Counted from the first letter of the stretch, positions 1 through 12,646 are shown. The stretch is 64,000 bases of DNA from Tetraselmis striata (GCA_006384855.1 VCJN01003596.1:62001-126000); one strand, 5' to 3'. A program made the numbers and translations. Notes: a model not told the origin generated them from the sequence alone.

Positions 1-182
1 CGAGGGCCACTGTACTGAATTTGGCCGCCTTGACACCGTCACCTGAGAGTCCCCAGGCACAAACCGGCTCAGGACCCCTACAGAGCCTCTTAATTGATAC
101 CACTCTCTTATAATAGGTGTGTTGGCGCCCGTAGTAGCCAAGGATCTCAAGCTCAGGCGCCTCTGGGTGCCCGCGGGCGGAC

Positions 183-3100
183 CTTTGCCGTGTTGTTGGC
201 GCGGCCCAGGAAGCGCAGCGCGCCGTCTTCGTCCATGCGGGCGACGTCCTCCAGCAACGCGCACCGCAGCCCGTCCAGCGCGCGCAGCATCCCGCGGGCC
301 TCGCCGCCGCGGGCGCCGGTGCGCAGCGTGGCAGCGGGCCACGACGGCGGTGCCGCGGCATCGCCGTCGGCCGCAGAGGGGGCGGGGTCCCCCACGCTGA
401 TGCTGGGTCGGCGGCCTGCGCGGCATCGTGTACCCGGCCATCACCGCGCCAGTCGCTGAGCAGTGATTGGACATGGCGGCGCAGTATAGGCCAGCACAAA
501 GTTTGCAATGTGACCCCAATAAGGGAACAGCCTGGATTCTTGGAGTACTGTTCGTGGCTGCTCCCACGCCTAAATGCTAAAATTTTATCATCCTAGAACT
601 CCAGTAGCATGTAAGTTCTTTATTCATATGTATATGGGTATTATGTGTGTATATATACCGTAAAATTAAATACGGATAGGTGGTATCTTTTGGGCCCCAA
701 AAATATGAATTGTTTTGCACCTTTGCGTCGGAATATTCGTTACATATTCGCGATGTACTCTGACTTATTTCTCCGTTTTTATATTTCTTCCTCTTCGCCC
801 AGGGTCAAAAACGTTGTGTATCTGCGGACCGTTAGTGTTTGTACCGTATATATGCAGCAAGTGCAGATACATATCATCCGCTCCGCTAATACCGCAATCA
901 CCGTCTGGGTTCGTATGTATCATTGGGTTCGAACTCTTTGCAAAGAAAGGAGAATATGTATTTATAACAGAACATGTAAAAAATCAAACAGAATATAGCT
1001 CGGAAACTCCGACTCAATGGAGAAGGAATTAATTACTCTTGAGACCCGCGATCCCAATTCAATGGCATTGGGCGCGCACTCTCTCTCTCTCTCTCTCTCA
1101 AATGCTCGACGGCCATGTGCGTGCGTGTGTGTGAGAAAGCGTGATAAATATGCATGTTTAGTAGATGATGCCGCGTGCCAAAAATAGGGCAATAACGGAC
1201 GGGCCTCGTGGAGTTGGTGCACAATATGGACCACTGACTTGCCAGCATGCCTGGCGCTATTCGCTGGAAATGCACAGTATGGGGCTACTGCTGCTGTCGC
1301 ACATGTGGCGACACAAACCGTATATGTTCGCGTACTACCAGGACACCGTCAAGGCGAGTGTTGGCCGTTTACCGGTCGAGGTGCGCGTGGAGTTGCCTCT
1401 AGTCTGGGTTGTGTTCATGAGCATGATGATGGTAGAGGGGAAGGTGAGCGGGGCAGGGGGCGCTCACTGTCACGCGCAGCTGCGCCGCTCTGTGGTCCGG
1501 GTCCCTGGGAGCTGTCCACGACCGCGCGGAAAAACACGCCACCACTGGCATCAAGCCTGCAATGGTGGCACGTTGGCTGTCAAACGCAAGCCATACCCCC
1601 CCCCCCCCCCTCCTCCTCCCGCCAACACACACACACCACCCCATCCCACCACACAAACACACATACATGTACCAGTCTACCAACAGCTTGACAGATGGCC
1701 ACCTGACACATGACAAGCTGGCTGAGGAGAGGGGCGGTTAGAGCGGGGGCGTGGGGGGGGGGGGGGGGGGGGGGGGGGGCTACTTCACCCGTGATAGCCA
1801 TCAGCCACGCCGATGCCAAACACAGCTACGCGCCCCGCACAGCCCCGGGGCACCACGCGGAGCGCCACGCACAGCGGCACGCCACTGCAGCAGGGCTCCT
1901 CGGCCGGCCGAGAGGGCTCTTCCACCTGACGCCCGCGCGGACATGCTGATGCAGACATGGGATGCGGCTGTGTCCGGGCGGGCGTTCCCCCGGGAGGCAG
2001 CAGACAGAGCATGTCAGAACGTGCCGCCTTTGATGCTCACCTCGACGACCGCCACTGCAAACCCGGCGATTGGCGCGCCAAGGGGGGCGATGCTGGCCGT
2101 GTCCGCCGCAGGAGGCGTCCCGCGGCCGCCCTCGCCCGCAGGTGTGACGTCAAAGGCGGTGCAGTCGGCAGCGGCCTCCGTGGCGCCGTACAGGTTGAGC
2201 GCCGTGCAGCGGGGCGGCGCCAGCGCGGCGAGCACAGCAGCAGGCAGCCCCGCCGGCAGCGGCTCCCCGCTGAACACCAGGTGGCGCAGCGCGGGCAGCG
2301 CCGGCTCCCCCGGCGGCTCACTGGGCAGTGGGGGCACAGCCCGCAGCAGTGCAGAGGCAACGGAGGGCACCAGCACCTGCGCGTGGGCAGCCACGGCGGG
2401 CCGGCGTGAACACCAGTCGCTCCAAGGCCAGGCTTGGGCCGGCATCAAGCAGCATCGCATGGAGCGAGCTCAAGCGCTCTCGCAGTCCCATGGTCAACTC
2501 CTATAAATGATAACATCCGCAGTCGCCAGTTGCCTAGTGTGTAAATGTTGTCAGCGCACGTATACGTAATCCTCTGAGATGGCTTTGTAATGGGGCTGCA
2601 TGGTACGTATTACATACCTCGGATCATTCGCTACAATGGCGGCTACATCTGACCCCCAAGATGGAATGATTTGCGGTGTTACTATCACCGGGCTGGCACC
2701 CCATATACACCGGCGAAGCGCCGCCAAGGCATCAAATCTGGCTAGGCGTCTCGCGAAAAGAAGAGTCGTTATCATCCGTGATGGTTGCTCTCTCTTCAAG
2801 GCTGGCGCTCTGAACCCTCGGAGCTATGACTGTGTCGGCCAGTCAATGGGTCACCTGTATCCTACTTAGAAACTGATAACGGACGACGGGCGGCACAGTA
2901 AATTGCACGATCACTGGGAGACTGCGGCACCAGGGTAACTATCCTCATTTTGATCCCTGCCTAGGTCCACTCATACTACGGTATCTACTCAGTCAACAAT
3001 CTTGAATCATGACAACACTGAGTCCGTACGGTTGGGGCGCGCCACTGAGATGGCTTCAGACTTGTACGTGAAGCACCGGGTCCATATCCAATCAGACGAA

Positions 3101-4768
3101 ACACCATTGCGCTCGTCGCAAGGACCCCGCCACGGCGGCAATGTGCCAGCGCTCTGCCGATCTTCTAGCATGCTGCAGTGCAGACAGAGCTGGAGCGGTT
3201 GGCATGCGGGGATGCAGCGGCAGGGGCAGGGGTGCGGCTGAGCGCGGGGCTGCTCACCAGGTGGCTCACTCCCTGGGCGGCTGCGGCGCAAAGGAAGGCG
3301 GCGGGTCCGGAGCCACGGCCCAGAGGTGGCAGGACCGCCAGCTGGCCTCAAGCGGGGCAGCCAAACAGTCAGTGAGGAAAGGAATGGGGCAAGGGGGTCC
3401 AGGAGAGGGGGGGCGAGGCGGGTGGCGCACCTGCACCCCGGGCGTGAGCAGCGGCGCAAAGACCTGCCAGAGCGCATCCACAAACGTGGGCGCGGACGTC
3501 CAGCCCACGACGTCGCCGCGGCGCAGGGGGTAGCGGGCTGCCTGCCATGCGCAGCGGTTGAGCAGGCCAGCCGCTGTCGCCCACACCGCCTGCGGGCAGT
3601 GGTGGCACGGAGGGAATGGGAGGGCAGGGGGGGGGGGGGGGGGGAGTAAAGCGCGCCTCATGCTGTGGCCCAGGCCAATCCATGCCTGGCTGAGGACCCA
3701 GACCCGCCGCACGTGTGTGCACCGTGGCTGAGCTCTCAGACCCCCACTCGTTATAAGCAGATGCCGTCCCCGGTGCACTCAATGTGGCTCTTACTGCGCA
3801 CATGCATAGGTGCCTGGTGGAGGGTATGTCAGTAGGAAGGGAGAGGAGGGGGGGGGGGGGGGGGGGGGCAGCACCTTGGGCCGGCCGGTGGACCCGGATG
3901 TCTGCAACACAAACGCAGCGCCAGCGGAGCGGGCACGTGTGCGCGCTGCCTTGCGCGGCGGCTCCCCGTCCCGCGGCTTCGCTGCTGGGGCCTTTCCAGG
4001 AGCTGGATGCACACCCAAGGAGGGGGGGGGGGGGGGGGGGGGGGTTGACTGAGGTGCCCAGGCAGGAGCCGGTATCGATATCATCCAACTTCCCGTTTCA
4101 CCCATGATGACGCCCTACTGCCTCATTGGCTGCTCTTCTGCCTTTGTATGTCCAGACACTCCGGTATCATGATTGGTGTAATTGCGCTGGAGTAAGTCAG
4201 CCGGTAGTACACACGTCTTATCAATAAATTAATCACAGACGGTGGGCCATGTAAGCATACACCGTTCTTTGGGGAAGCGAGGTGGAATGTCTGTACCGTT
4301 ATGTGCTGGGGCTACATGAGTTTCTACATGACCTAGAAACTATATGGATTTTAATTTGGGTTTCGTCTGCTCTTTGTCGGCTTTCAGATTGCCGTGCTTC
4401 GGTGCTTGATGCCCGGCTACAGGAACATCAGCAAACTCTGTCTGCACACTCCTTGCCAATACGGCGCCTGTATTCTTGGCGTAGCAGTTCCAAACTACGG
4501 GCTGCTCAGATTCTCACAAGCACGCTTCTGAAGCAGTGCTCACGCGTGTCCACACTGGGTGGTCGCTTGGGGTAACAGTCACGTGTATTGCAGCCGTCAG
4601 CCTGTCATTACCGTCACCACCACCTATTAAGCACTCCGTGCTTCCGCTGCCTCACTAGAAGTGCATGCATCATGCGCCATGCCATTTACTGTCCAGCGCG
4701 GCGGGCTGCTGATGTGGATGCATGCCGCTACTCCCCCCGCCCCCCCCCCCCCCCCCCCCCACCACTCA

Positions 4769-4808
<40 letters not shown>

Positions 4809-6009
4809 ACCGCCATCACCACCACCACCACCCCTCCTCTGGCCCCTCCCTTCACTCTGCTGCCATTGACCTGGCAGCCATGGCTATGAGGCCGACATCT
4901 CTGGCCGCTGGCAGGACGGTCAAGGCCGGGCGCACCGTCGCCCGAGCGCTGTATCGAGAGCGCCTTGCCGCCATGCTCGCAGCTGACGATCCCGATGCTG
5001 ACCTGCAGCGCTGCGCTGATCGCCGGCAGGGCGCCCCCCCGGGCGAGGCCTGTCCGCATGGGGTGGCACGTTTCTGCGCAGGGTGAGAGGGCTGGACCCT
5101 ATGCTGCACTGGGCACTGAGTGAGCGCCGAGGGGTGCGGCGCCCCGTGGCGCACCTGGCGGGTGGTCCGCAGAGGAGAGGATCGCCGCTGGCGCAACCTC
5201 GCCGGGCTCCCGCGGCCGCTCGCCATGCCGCTGCTCCGCATCCAGGGGCATGACCGCGCAGCTGCGCCAGCATCGTTACCTCAGACAGCTGCACCGGTCC
5301 GCCAGTCCTCCAAGCATCTCTACCTACATGCCATCGTTAGAGAACCACTGCAAAGGAATGTTGTTGCTCGCAGCGCAGCTCCTATGTGATCGTACAGGTG
5401 CCCCGCATGTGCATCTGGGGTCTAAATCCCCAGGATGCCTCGTCCTTCAGCACATAACTTTAGCACGGGGCGGGGCATCTAGCAGGCTCCCTTTACAGTT
5501 CTGTTCAAAAGCAAAAACAAATATTATAATACGTGCAGTGGGCCGTTTTAATTCAGGGGAATCAAGCACTTCCAGGCTGAATAATAGGAGTCGTTTTGAA
5601 AAGTAGGAGCTCGGTACAGGAATTGGTACATCTGCGGTATTCTGCGCCTTTGTCATTTGGTTCTGAACAATAGTGAGGGTGATCGTCGCCGCCTGATGAG
5701 GGCGCGCGGAGGGAAGGGCGGAGGAGCGCACCCCGCCATCAGAGCACCCACGGCGGCGACCACCCAGGCCGCAGAGGCGGGCATGGCCAGGCCCACCACC
5801 GGCGGCCGCCCGTCGCCTCCTTGCCCGCCGCAACCAGCTGCGCGCAGCATCTCCGCCAGCTCACCCGCTAGGTGGAGCACCTCCGCCCGGCTCGTCGACG
5901 AGCCGCCGTCGAGCAGCAGCGAGGCCGCCGCCTCACCCGCCCTCGCCACCCGTCGCAGCTCCGCGACGATGTCCTGGCCGTCCGGCTCGCGCATGAGATG
6001 CAGAGCCAT
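183..6009 (-). CDS. AMP-binding adenylate-forming enzyme (acyl-activating / AASDH-like), 5' part, runs off the left edge
   Basis: ANL-superfamily adenylation domain that would activate a carboxylic acid with ATP. The first exon is 5732-6009, from a true ATG. It joins 5155-5261 in phase to give GALMAGCAVMPLDAEQ, the A2 region. Exon 5003-5073 is tentative. The A3 exon ends at 3875 with AAFVLQTSGSTGRPK and joins 3431-3589 (AVWATAAGLLNR; FVDALWQVFAPLL). Then come 3258-3341 (LAVLPPLGRGSGP), 2041-2376 (LVFSGEPLPAGLP and NLYGATEAAADCTAFDV, A4/A5), 1789-1925 (GRVAVFGIGVADGYHG, A6) and 183-402 (ARMDEDGALRFLGRANNTAK, A7/A8). All junctions from 3589 down match in phase. The spacing and the FVDALW block resemble the AASDH/ACSF4 and plant AAE19 group. 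The C-terminal A10 lysine and any carrier or PQQ-repeat part would lie outside the window. The start of the A3 exon is unresolved. Substrate unknown. Confidence 0.85.
403..1788 (-). other. Large intron of the AMP-binding enzyme gene
   Basis: No exon is supported here. It contains an AT-rich stretch (about 590-1000), a CT dinucleotide run (about 1079-1098), a C tract (about 1597-1612) and a G tract (about 1751-1779). On the coding strand the G tract reads as poly-C starting a few bases after the donor at 1788. Confidence 0.6.
4740..4807. repeat. Poly-C tract followed by a (CA)n microsatellite
   Basis: Pure C run of about 20 bases, then a CA dinucleotide repeat of about 18 units. It lies in an intron between the second and A3-containing exons of the AMP-binding enzyme gene. 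It creates proline-rich and Thr-His ORFs that are not genes. Confidence 0.9.
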
Positions 6010-6984
6010 CGCGTGCGGTTTGCGGGGGGGAGGGGGGGTTTGTGACTCGCAAGGACCTGCGCCAGAAGTTATGCACGTGGGGCTCGTCTGCCCGTAGGCG
6101 ACCGCTTCCCGTAGCCGATGATAATTTGACTCCGACTACTTACTCGTCCGCGGCACGTTTCTGTCGCCAAGCGATGCTGCCCCCAGGGGATGTGCCCACA
6201 GTGTCGGGGCCGCCCGGCACAGGCGCCACCACTCCTGTCTGGGCCAGGAAGCGAGTGAGGTGCTGCATGCCATGGAGCTGCGATAGGTCCACTGTATGGG
6301 TGGCCGTCCGGGTTACGCGCACCGTGATTTAACTGGCACGAAGACGAATAAGCCGGTGGTCGGTGGCGAGATGGAAGCCGTACGGGGCTGGGAGGCTGAT
6401 CAGGCGGCGACATGCCGACATGCAGTTTTCAGCCCGTAGGTCATTTTTCAACCGTAGTTTCGGATGATTTTGGCGGAATGGGACAGGTTTATTGGTGCTC
6501 TGTTAGGGGATACACCGCAGGAAAACAAACTCGATCCTGTGAGAATCCGGGATTGTCGGGGGGGCAATACTGAATATCGCGAGGATGTGATATCACGTTT
6601 CATCACATTTATGTGATGAGCGAGGCTTCGGGACTGTGGGGGCATGCAATTTCCCACATAGTTTTATGAGTAGGGGGCCTCCCACCCAGACAGTCCAATG
6701 CGGCTGTTTAAAAAGACGAACATGATGGTTGGTCCACCTTTGAAGAAACCCTGGAAAACCCTATCTAGTCAGCCCTAGATTTAACCTAGACGTTTTAGGG
6801 TCAAACTGAAGAAAAGGTGGTACGGCCATCTCATGTTTTCATCCCGTGCCGATCTTGTGAAGGTGACCCCGTTGCTGATTCAACACTTCCCGGTGGGGTC
6901 TACAGGTGCATGTTGGCTCACCAACCAATACTTCCAACAAGTCCGAGGTGCTCTTCCGTGCAACGACTGGCAGCCTACACCCAT
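6010..6984. other. Intergenic, nothing recognised
   Basis: Upstream flank of the AMP-binding enzyme gene. No ORF here resembles a known family. Any promoter for the minus-strand gene starting at 6009 should lie in its first few hundred bases, but no clear TATA box was identified. Confidence 0.5.
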
Positions 6985-7653
6985 CCATCAACTTTTGATG
7001 GGGAAGATTTGTCAGAGTGTCAGACATCGAGATGCCTGGGGAGCTCTTCATGCCTGTGGTTGACAACTTTAAGTACCTGTGCAGTTTTCTGCCCTGTAAT
7101 TGCAGCGACAGCCCTCATGTGGACCATCAGGATTGAATCAGCTGGCAGGGCATTTGGTAGCCTGCGCCGGTGCTTGTTCGCGTCCAGCAGCATATCCCCG
7201 CGTGTCAAGCGAGCTGTATAACCACCGCTATCCTCTCCATCCTACTGTATGGCTGCGAGTGCTGTTCGTTGACTGAGGCTGTGTACTCCTGCCTTGGGCT
7301 CTTCCATGCTCAATCAGTGCATGCGGGTCATGGCATGAGTCACACGCAAGGGCACCTGGAGATGCCACATCTCTACTGAGCAGCTGAGCCAGGAGCTGGG
7401 CGTATACTCCATTGACTCTCTCTACATAGCCAGACGAGAGCTCGGTTGGCTTGGACATGTCAGCCGGATGGGCTTTGAGCGCCTGCCATGCCGCATGTTG
7501 TCATCATGGGCGCCTCAAAAGCGCCCCAGGAGCAGCCCCAACATGACCTGTGGCCGTGAAATGCAAAAAGCTCTCAAGGATGATTGGCACCAACACCACA
7601 TGGCAGAAATAGTGACCGGCGGTGAAGCCAAAGAAGAGCAGACAAAGCGGTAA
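6985..7653 (+). pseudogene. Non-LTR (LINE) retrotransposon reverse transcriptase, 3' fragment, decayed
   Basis: Three frames must be pieced together, so this is a dead copy. The pieces match the C-terminal thumb region of LINE-type reverse transcriptases in order: VVDNFKYLCSFLP, then AGRAFGSLRRCLFASSSI (ends with a stop near 7221), then TAILSILLYGCECCSLTEA, then RRELGWLGHVSRMGFERLP and KRPRSSPNMTCGREMQKAL. This is the familiar order FKYLG, ILLYGCE-WTL, RWLGHV-RM, KR-RGRP. No catalytic YADD box is visible upstream, so the copy is 5'-truncated, as is usual for LINEs. Confidence 0.8.
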
Positions 7654-8938
7654 TGAGATCCCATAGTTTCTATGTACTGTAGCCCTATCATATAGTGCAG
7701 GAATTCCACCCCATTTCCCAGAGAATCCGTACTTAGTTACATGGCCCATCGTCCGTGATTCATCTCTTGATAGGATGACGTATGTAATACTGACTGACTG
7801 GCTGCCATCCCATAGAGCAAACCCTAGAAAGGGATATTCCAGGTCAAAAACATGGAACCCCAGACAAATCAATGTGTGAAGTTGAAACCCTAGTCAACTC
7901 CCGGATCAGCCTCCCAGCCTTGTAGAAGGTGTACAGCACCGGGATGCGCGCGCCGCCCGCCCGGGTTCTTTTGACCCTATAAATCCCACGGCCACTCCCC
8001 AAAAAACTCGGTTGAAAAATAAGGGGCCCGCGAGAAGAGAACGTGAGGTTGAAGCATCCTGGCCATCCTGCAGGTGCTGCGACTTTTAATACACACAATG
8101 CTGGAACACAGCCCTGATTGCCGTTTTGCCTTATTGGCTGCTAAGTAACCCACTCATTGACAAAAAACCATTCATGGCATTGCTGCAACAAATGATCATA
8201 AAATTCGTGAAATATAATATATATTTGAAAAATAAGTATTGAAAAGTTATTTGCTTGGATATACTGCTGCTGCCGCATGATAACGCGGTATCTGTAAAAC
8301 AGCAGTCAGCCAACAGTACAGCGGTTAAACTTTATGTATAGTGTTTGCGCAGCATGTGCTATCGAGGGTGACGGTGTTGGTGATCATGCTACAACAACAC
8401 CAACTGCGCTGTGGCGAGGTATGACTCAATACATCCTTCGGTTTGATGTAGATATAACATCCCGCTACATAAGTAAGATTAACGGATAGTATGCGTGTCA
8501 CCAGCTCACCATTTGATGTATATTTTGATACAGTATAATCTAAAAGAGCGGGTCTTGTACAGATCCGGCGACTGTCCTGCTATGCTGAGGGCTTCTCCAA
8601 CTTTTTGTGATAGAGCTGTTCAGAAGGGGAGGGGGGCTACGGGTGGCGCGATTCGCACTGCAGTACAGCAGCTAGCATGCAATGGAGGAGGTATCCTGGC
8701 GGCATTGTACCCATATGCACGATGCCGCCGCGATGCATCAGCTGGCACTTACACCAGACTGCTCCGGCACTCCTCCAGTTTGCATGTGGCCTACTTGATT
8801 AAGTATGGCAGGAGCATGGACCAGGGTATTGAGTGTGCATGTTGGATCATTACACTACGCGCTCTAGCCAGGGAGCAGCGCGGTGGAGTGGCGCATCGGC
8901 AGCATGCGGTGTCAGGCCCCTCGCCATGCCAACGCCAC
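7654..8938. other. Downstream flank of viperin, no clear gene
   Basis: AT-rich in 8150-8330 and otherwise mixed. A short 3' viperin exon may lie here, because the viperin exon ends at a strong splice donor. One candidate acceptor near 8542 would open a tiny exon ending in Trp and a stop at about 8506, but this is speculative. Confidence 0.4.
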
Positions 8939-9856
8939 TCACTTTCTGTATTTGTATACACCTCCACGGCTGACAAACGTCTCGGCGTCAAAGCCGGCCT
9001 GCTTCAGGGCCTGAGGCACCCCCACATCCAGGATGCTGTCCCCGGCGACCTTGGAGCCCGAGCTACAGTTGAGGAACCGCATCTTCTCGTCAAGTAGAAG
9101 GTAGCTGTTGCGCATCGCGGCATTGTCCTCCGGGACGCAGCATGACTGCTGCGCGTGGCGGTCAATGAAGGCCCGGAACTGCGCCTCGGTGACCTCCAGG
9201 GGCGCAGCATCACGCAGGTCCCCACCGCCCGCGTTCTCACCCCCGAGGAGGAGCATCTGGAAGACCTTCCAGCGGTCGGGACTCAGGGCCGAGATCTGCT
9301 CATTCATGTCCTCTCCCCAGTTGAGTGCGCAGACCACGGTGTTCAGCTTGAACTTGATGCCGTGGTCGCTGCAGAGGGACCGCGCGCGGAACACCCCTTC
9401 CAGGTGAGCCCCGCTCCCGCGCCCGATGTCCCTATTGATATCCTCATTGAAAGAGTCCACGCTGACGCCCAGCATGTCCAGGTAGGCACCATACCTCTCC
9501 ATCCAATCCTCCGCGATGAGGGAGGCGTTGGAAATGACGCTGGTCGCCATGCCCAGCTCGACCTTGCAGAAGCGCACCAGGTCCCCAAGCAGCTCGTGCT
9601 GCAGGAAGGGCTCGCCCCCCGCGAAGTTGACCTTGTCGACGCCGGCGTCGTCCCTCAGCATCGCAAGCCCCCTCTTCGATTCCTCTGCGCTAAGCGCATC
9701 GAAGGTCTTCGCGGTGTGGAAGCAGAAGGAGCAACTGTAGTTGCACCTCCGCGTCATGTGATAATTGACGCTCAGTCTCAGCCCGGGTTGCTGTGACGAG
9801 CATGGACGGCGTATCTTTGTCAATGGCTCCGACGGGTTTTCAGGTTCATACGGCGT
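8939..9856 (-). CDS. RSAD2: Viperin (RSAD2-like radical SAM 3'-deoxy-3',4'-didehydro-CTP synthase)
   Basis: Radical SAM enzyme. Viperins turn CTP into the chain terminator ddhCTP, using SAM and a 4Fe-4S cluster. The cluster motif CNYSCSFCFHTAKT (CxxxCxxC) is preceded by SVNYHMTRR. Other family blocks are VNFAGGEPFLQHELLG, LVRFCKVELGM, GVSVDSFNEDINRDIGRG, DRWKVFQMLLLGGENAG, RNSYLLLDEKMRFLNC, SILDVGVPQALKQAGFD and FVSRGGVYKYRK. About 300 residues, covering the catalytic core and C-terminal domain without the animal N-terminal amphipathic helix. No in-frame ATG exists before the core and an in-frame TAG lies at 9857-9859. The N terminus must therefore come from an upstream exon, for instance through an acceptor ending at 9857. 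The apparent TGA stop overlaps a consensus donor (GTGAGT) just before the usual C-terminal tail ending in Trp, so a further 3' exon is likely. A CMPK2-like gene lies upstream on the same strand. Confidence 0.95.
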   Translation of the reverse strand, partial: TPYEPENPSEPLTKIRRPCSSQQPGLRLSVNYHMTRRCNYSCSFCFHTAKTFDALSAEESKRGLAMLRDDAGVDKVNFAGGEPFLQHELLGDLVRFCKVELGMATSVISNASLIAEDWMERYGAYLDMLGVSVDSFNEDINRDIGRGSGAHLEGVFRARSLCSDHGIKFKLNTVVCALNWGEDMNEQISALSPDRWKVFQMLLLGGENAGGGDLRDAAPLEVTEAQFRAFIDRHAQQSCCVPEDNAAMRNSYLLLDEKMRFLNCSSGSKVAGDSILDVGVPQALKQAGFDAETFVSRGGVYKYRK

Positions 9857-12646
9857 CTACACTGCGTCAATATCGACTATAACTCTGGCAAAGCTCCCTG
9901 CAGGGTACACTTATTTGCCTGCTCTATGTATCCGACGAGCCAGGTAGGCACAGGATTGAAGTTGGAAATTCACCAATGTGAGGAGCAAAACACACAGGGA
10001 AGATCCCTAAAGCGAATATGACGCTGTTTTCTCGGGGCGCTCGCTTCGAGTAAGTTGCTGCCGTGTTGAATAAGTATATGAGCACGACACCCCATATATC
10101 TTAGTACCTTCCGGGTGTGTGTGTCTGTACAAACAGTGTATCATTAAGAAAAGTCGATACTGTATGTCAGCCAGTGGCGTTTTGAGCAATAATAAGCCAG
10201 GTTGCAGCTGTAGTGATATGAGGGCGACAGGGTGTGACGACCTCAGTGAGGCCGCTGCTCATAAGTAGCCTTTGTCCGGATCCTGCGGGAAGAGCCGACA
10301 TCTCCTCGGGGCTTCTTTGTGCGCGAACGAGGCCTGCACAGCCTCGGATGCGCCGCTGCTGGCGTGTCATCAGCATAGCGCGACTCATAGCAGCATACGG
10401 GCGGCTAAGCCCGGGCGCCGTCACGCACGACATGGATAGGAGCGGCACGACCGGAGCCTATATTGCTGTCTCTGGTACGCCGCGGGCAACCGAGAACGAT
10501 GCTCGTTGTCGAATCGCGCTAGCCTCTTAGGGCGGGATCACACGGCCAGTCGTATTGACCGATCTCCCGACACGGGAGGCTTGTTATGTATTGGGCTTTC
10601 GACGCGAGCTGAACCCTACTGCGCTGGCGGAGGTCCTCGCCGTAGCGCAGGAAATCTAGAACGCGAGACGCTCAGCATAATGTCGGGCTCCCGCCTCTCG
10701 GGAGTTCTCACGCAATTCTCACGCATTTCCTTGGGTGTTTCGGTCAGGTGCCTGACTGTACTAGTGGCCATCATCACCTCTTTAAAGTACATGCGCACTG
10801 CTTTTTATTTATTACATCAGGGCTTTCACAAATGCGCACTACAAACAGAACTAACAGCAACCATGAAAGGTTGCCAGGAAAAGAGAGACATAAGCCTGAA
10901 ACCAAGGTTGAGCAGGAGGACAGGGCACTGCTTTTAAATACAGAATAGTGTACCTATGGAGGACCTTTCTGACTGTCCTTTTTTGGTGATTTCATGATAT
11001 CGCCTTCTGCTGCTAGCTCATGTAATATATATAGTGTACATAATGTACCAGTAGGGTTCAGCCGATTCGCAATCCGAGATGAATTGTCGGACTTCCCGAC
11101 GCCGACAGTACTGGTGTGAATTACTGACAGTACTGGTGTGAAGGACAGGAAGGGCAGTGTTAAATCCACTTTTTGCTAAGAGCAGTAAGGATTACAAACA
11201 TATCAACGCAGCAAGCCGCATAAAGGCGGCCCGCATCCCGCACGTGACAGTACTGGTACCTGTAGTTGTTTTCCCCGCCCGCCCCGAGACAGGACTGGCA
11301 CCAGGGAAACCCTTGCAGCGTCCTCTGTTTTCGAAGCGACCCGCTCGCGGATGCAAGCCCTGGTCGGGGACGCTCTGTTATAGTCAACCAGCAGATTGCC
11401 AGAGCATTCTGCAAAGCTAATTCAAGGCCAGTGACGGGATTTCCAACACTGTTGGATCACCGTATGAAACACTGCCAGCAAAATACCCGGCACTGACCAC
11501 GAAAGGTCCGCCCTACCCGTTTTGGCGTCGGCCCATTCGAGTATCGCGAGTTGGGGCAAGCCCCAACCCGCGGAGCAAAGCATTTCGTACCTTCAGTAGT
11601 CGCTAGTAACAGATCGACACGCACCTGAACCCTAGTCCAATGATTTAACAAGGAGTACCCTGTACTGGTTCCTGAACCCGGTGCTGGCACACTCGCGCGC
11701 GCGCGAAAGGCCACGCAAACGACATTTTTGGCATATTTCCCAGAAACCCCTCACGCAGGCGGCCATATCTTCGCCTATACGGTACGTTTTCGGTTCGGGT
11801 TTGTTGTCCCACCTCGGCATAGGTAGTAGCGACCGGTCGCTATAGCGACCAACTCGGCAGACATTGGCTGATATTGGCTGACTCGGGCCGGTGTGGGGCG
11901 CCGGCATCGGCGGACCGCGGTGCCCGCATCGCTGGTGCCGCCGCGTGGAAGAAATGTGGGGGAGGCAAACTTGGCAACCAATGGCACTGCTCACACCTCC
12001 CCCCTCGCCCCAGCCCTTGGCAACACCCTCCCTGACACCACCCGACACCGGTTGGCTCGATCTGCCCCGCTCAATCGGCTGCGGATTCCGATTAGCCTAT
12101 ACTGTCATAAATTAAGGACTGTTTTATGTCGCAACCGCCCCAACCAACGGCATGCCGCCGCTGTGCTGCCACTGCCAGGCCCGGAACCACTGCTAGCGGA
12201 ACTATGCCCAGCTCCACGGCTTGCCGTAAAGGTCCCAGCCTGTCTGGTGGTGGCGGCAGAGGTGCTGGTGGCGACGGCAGTTGGCTGCATGGCAGCAATT
12301 TCCAGGCGAGCCTTGACAGCACTCCAATGCGACAGTCTTAACAGGCAGAGAGACTGCGGGTTAAGAAAACAAAGGTGGTAGGTGGTATGCAGTTGTGGTG
12401 CAAAGGCGAGATACTACAGTGTTTTGACGACACAAAGATACTGGTTTATCACAACGCTTACCATATGGCAGCATTATACAGTACATATACCCGTAGTCAC
12501 GTGTACACATTGCACAAGTACTCATAGGTACTGACTCATAGTATATCGTACTCGTATTATTGTCACACCAACCACTCTTCACTTGTCGGCAGCTACCCTC
12601 ATGGCTTGTCAGCTGCAACCGCGCCAGGCGGGCCACTGCAGACCCC
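9857..12646. other. Spacer between viperin and the nested small gene
   Basis: No confident gene. It holds a 65-bp relative of the 62.3-kb insertion (10962-11026) and a direct repeat containing GACAGTACTGGTGTGAA (about 11104-11145). It also holds GC-rich stretches with short palindromic TAGCGACC motifs near 11830. The viperin N-terminal exon should lie within the first part. Confidence 0.5.
10962..11026 (+). repeat. Dispersed short repeat, copy 1 (shared with 62293-62364)
   Basis: About 65 bases closely match the insertion at 62.3 kb, including GACCTTTC, a T-run, CTTCTGCTGCTAGCTCATGTAA and the order of everything between. Same orientation. No flanking duplication is obvious here, unlike the 62-kb copy. 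Confidence 0.75.

Noticed and set aside
900..960. tRNA-like B-box (GGGTTCGAACT)
   Set aside because: No matching A-box, acceptor stem or anticodon arm could be folded around it.
4588..5086. Proline-rich and Thr-His repeat ORFs
   Set aside because: Produced by the poly-C tract and (CA)n microsatellite inside an intron of the AMP-binding enzyme gene.
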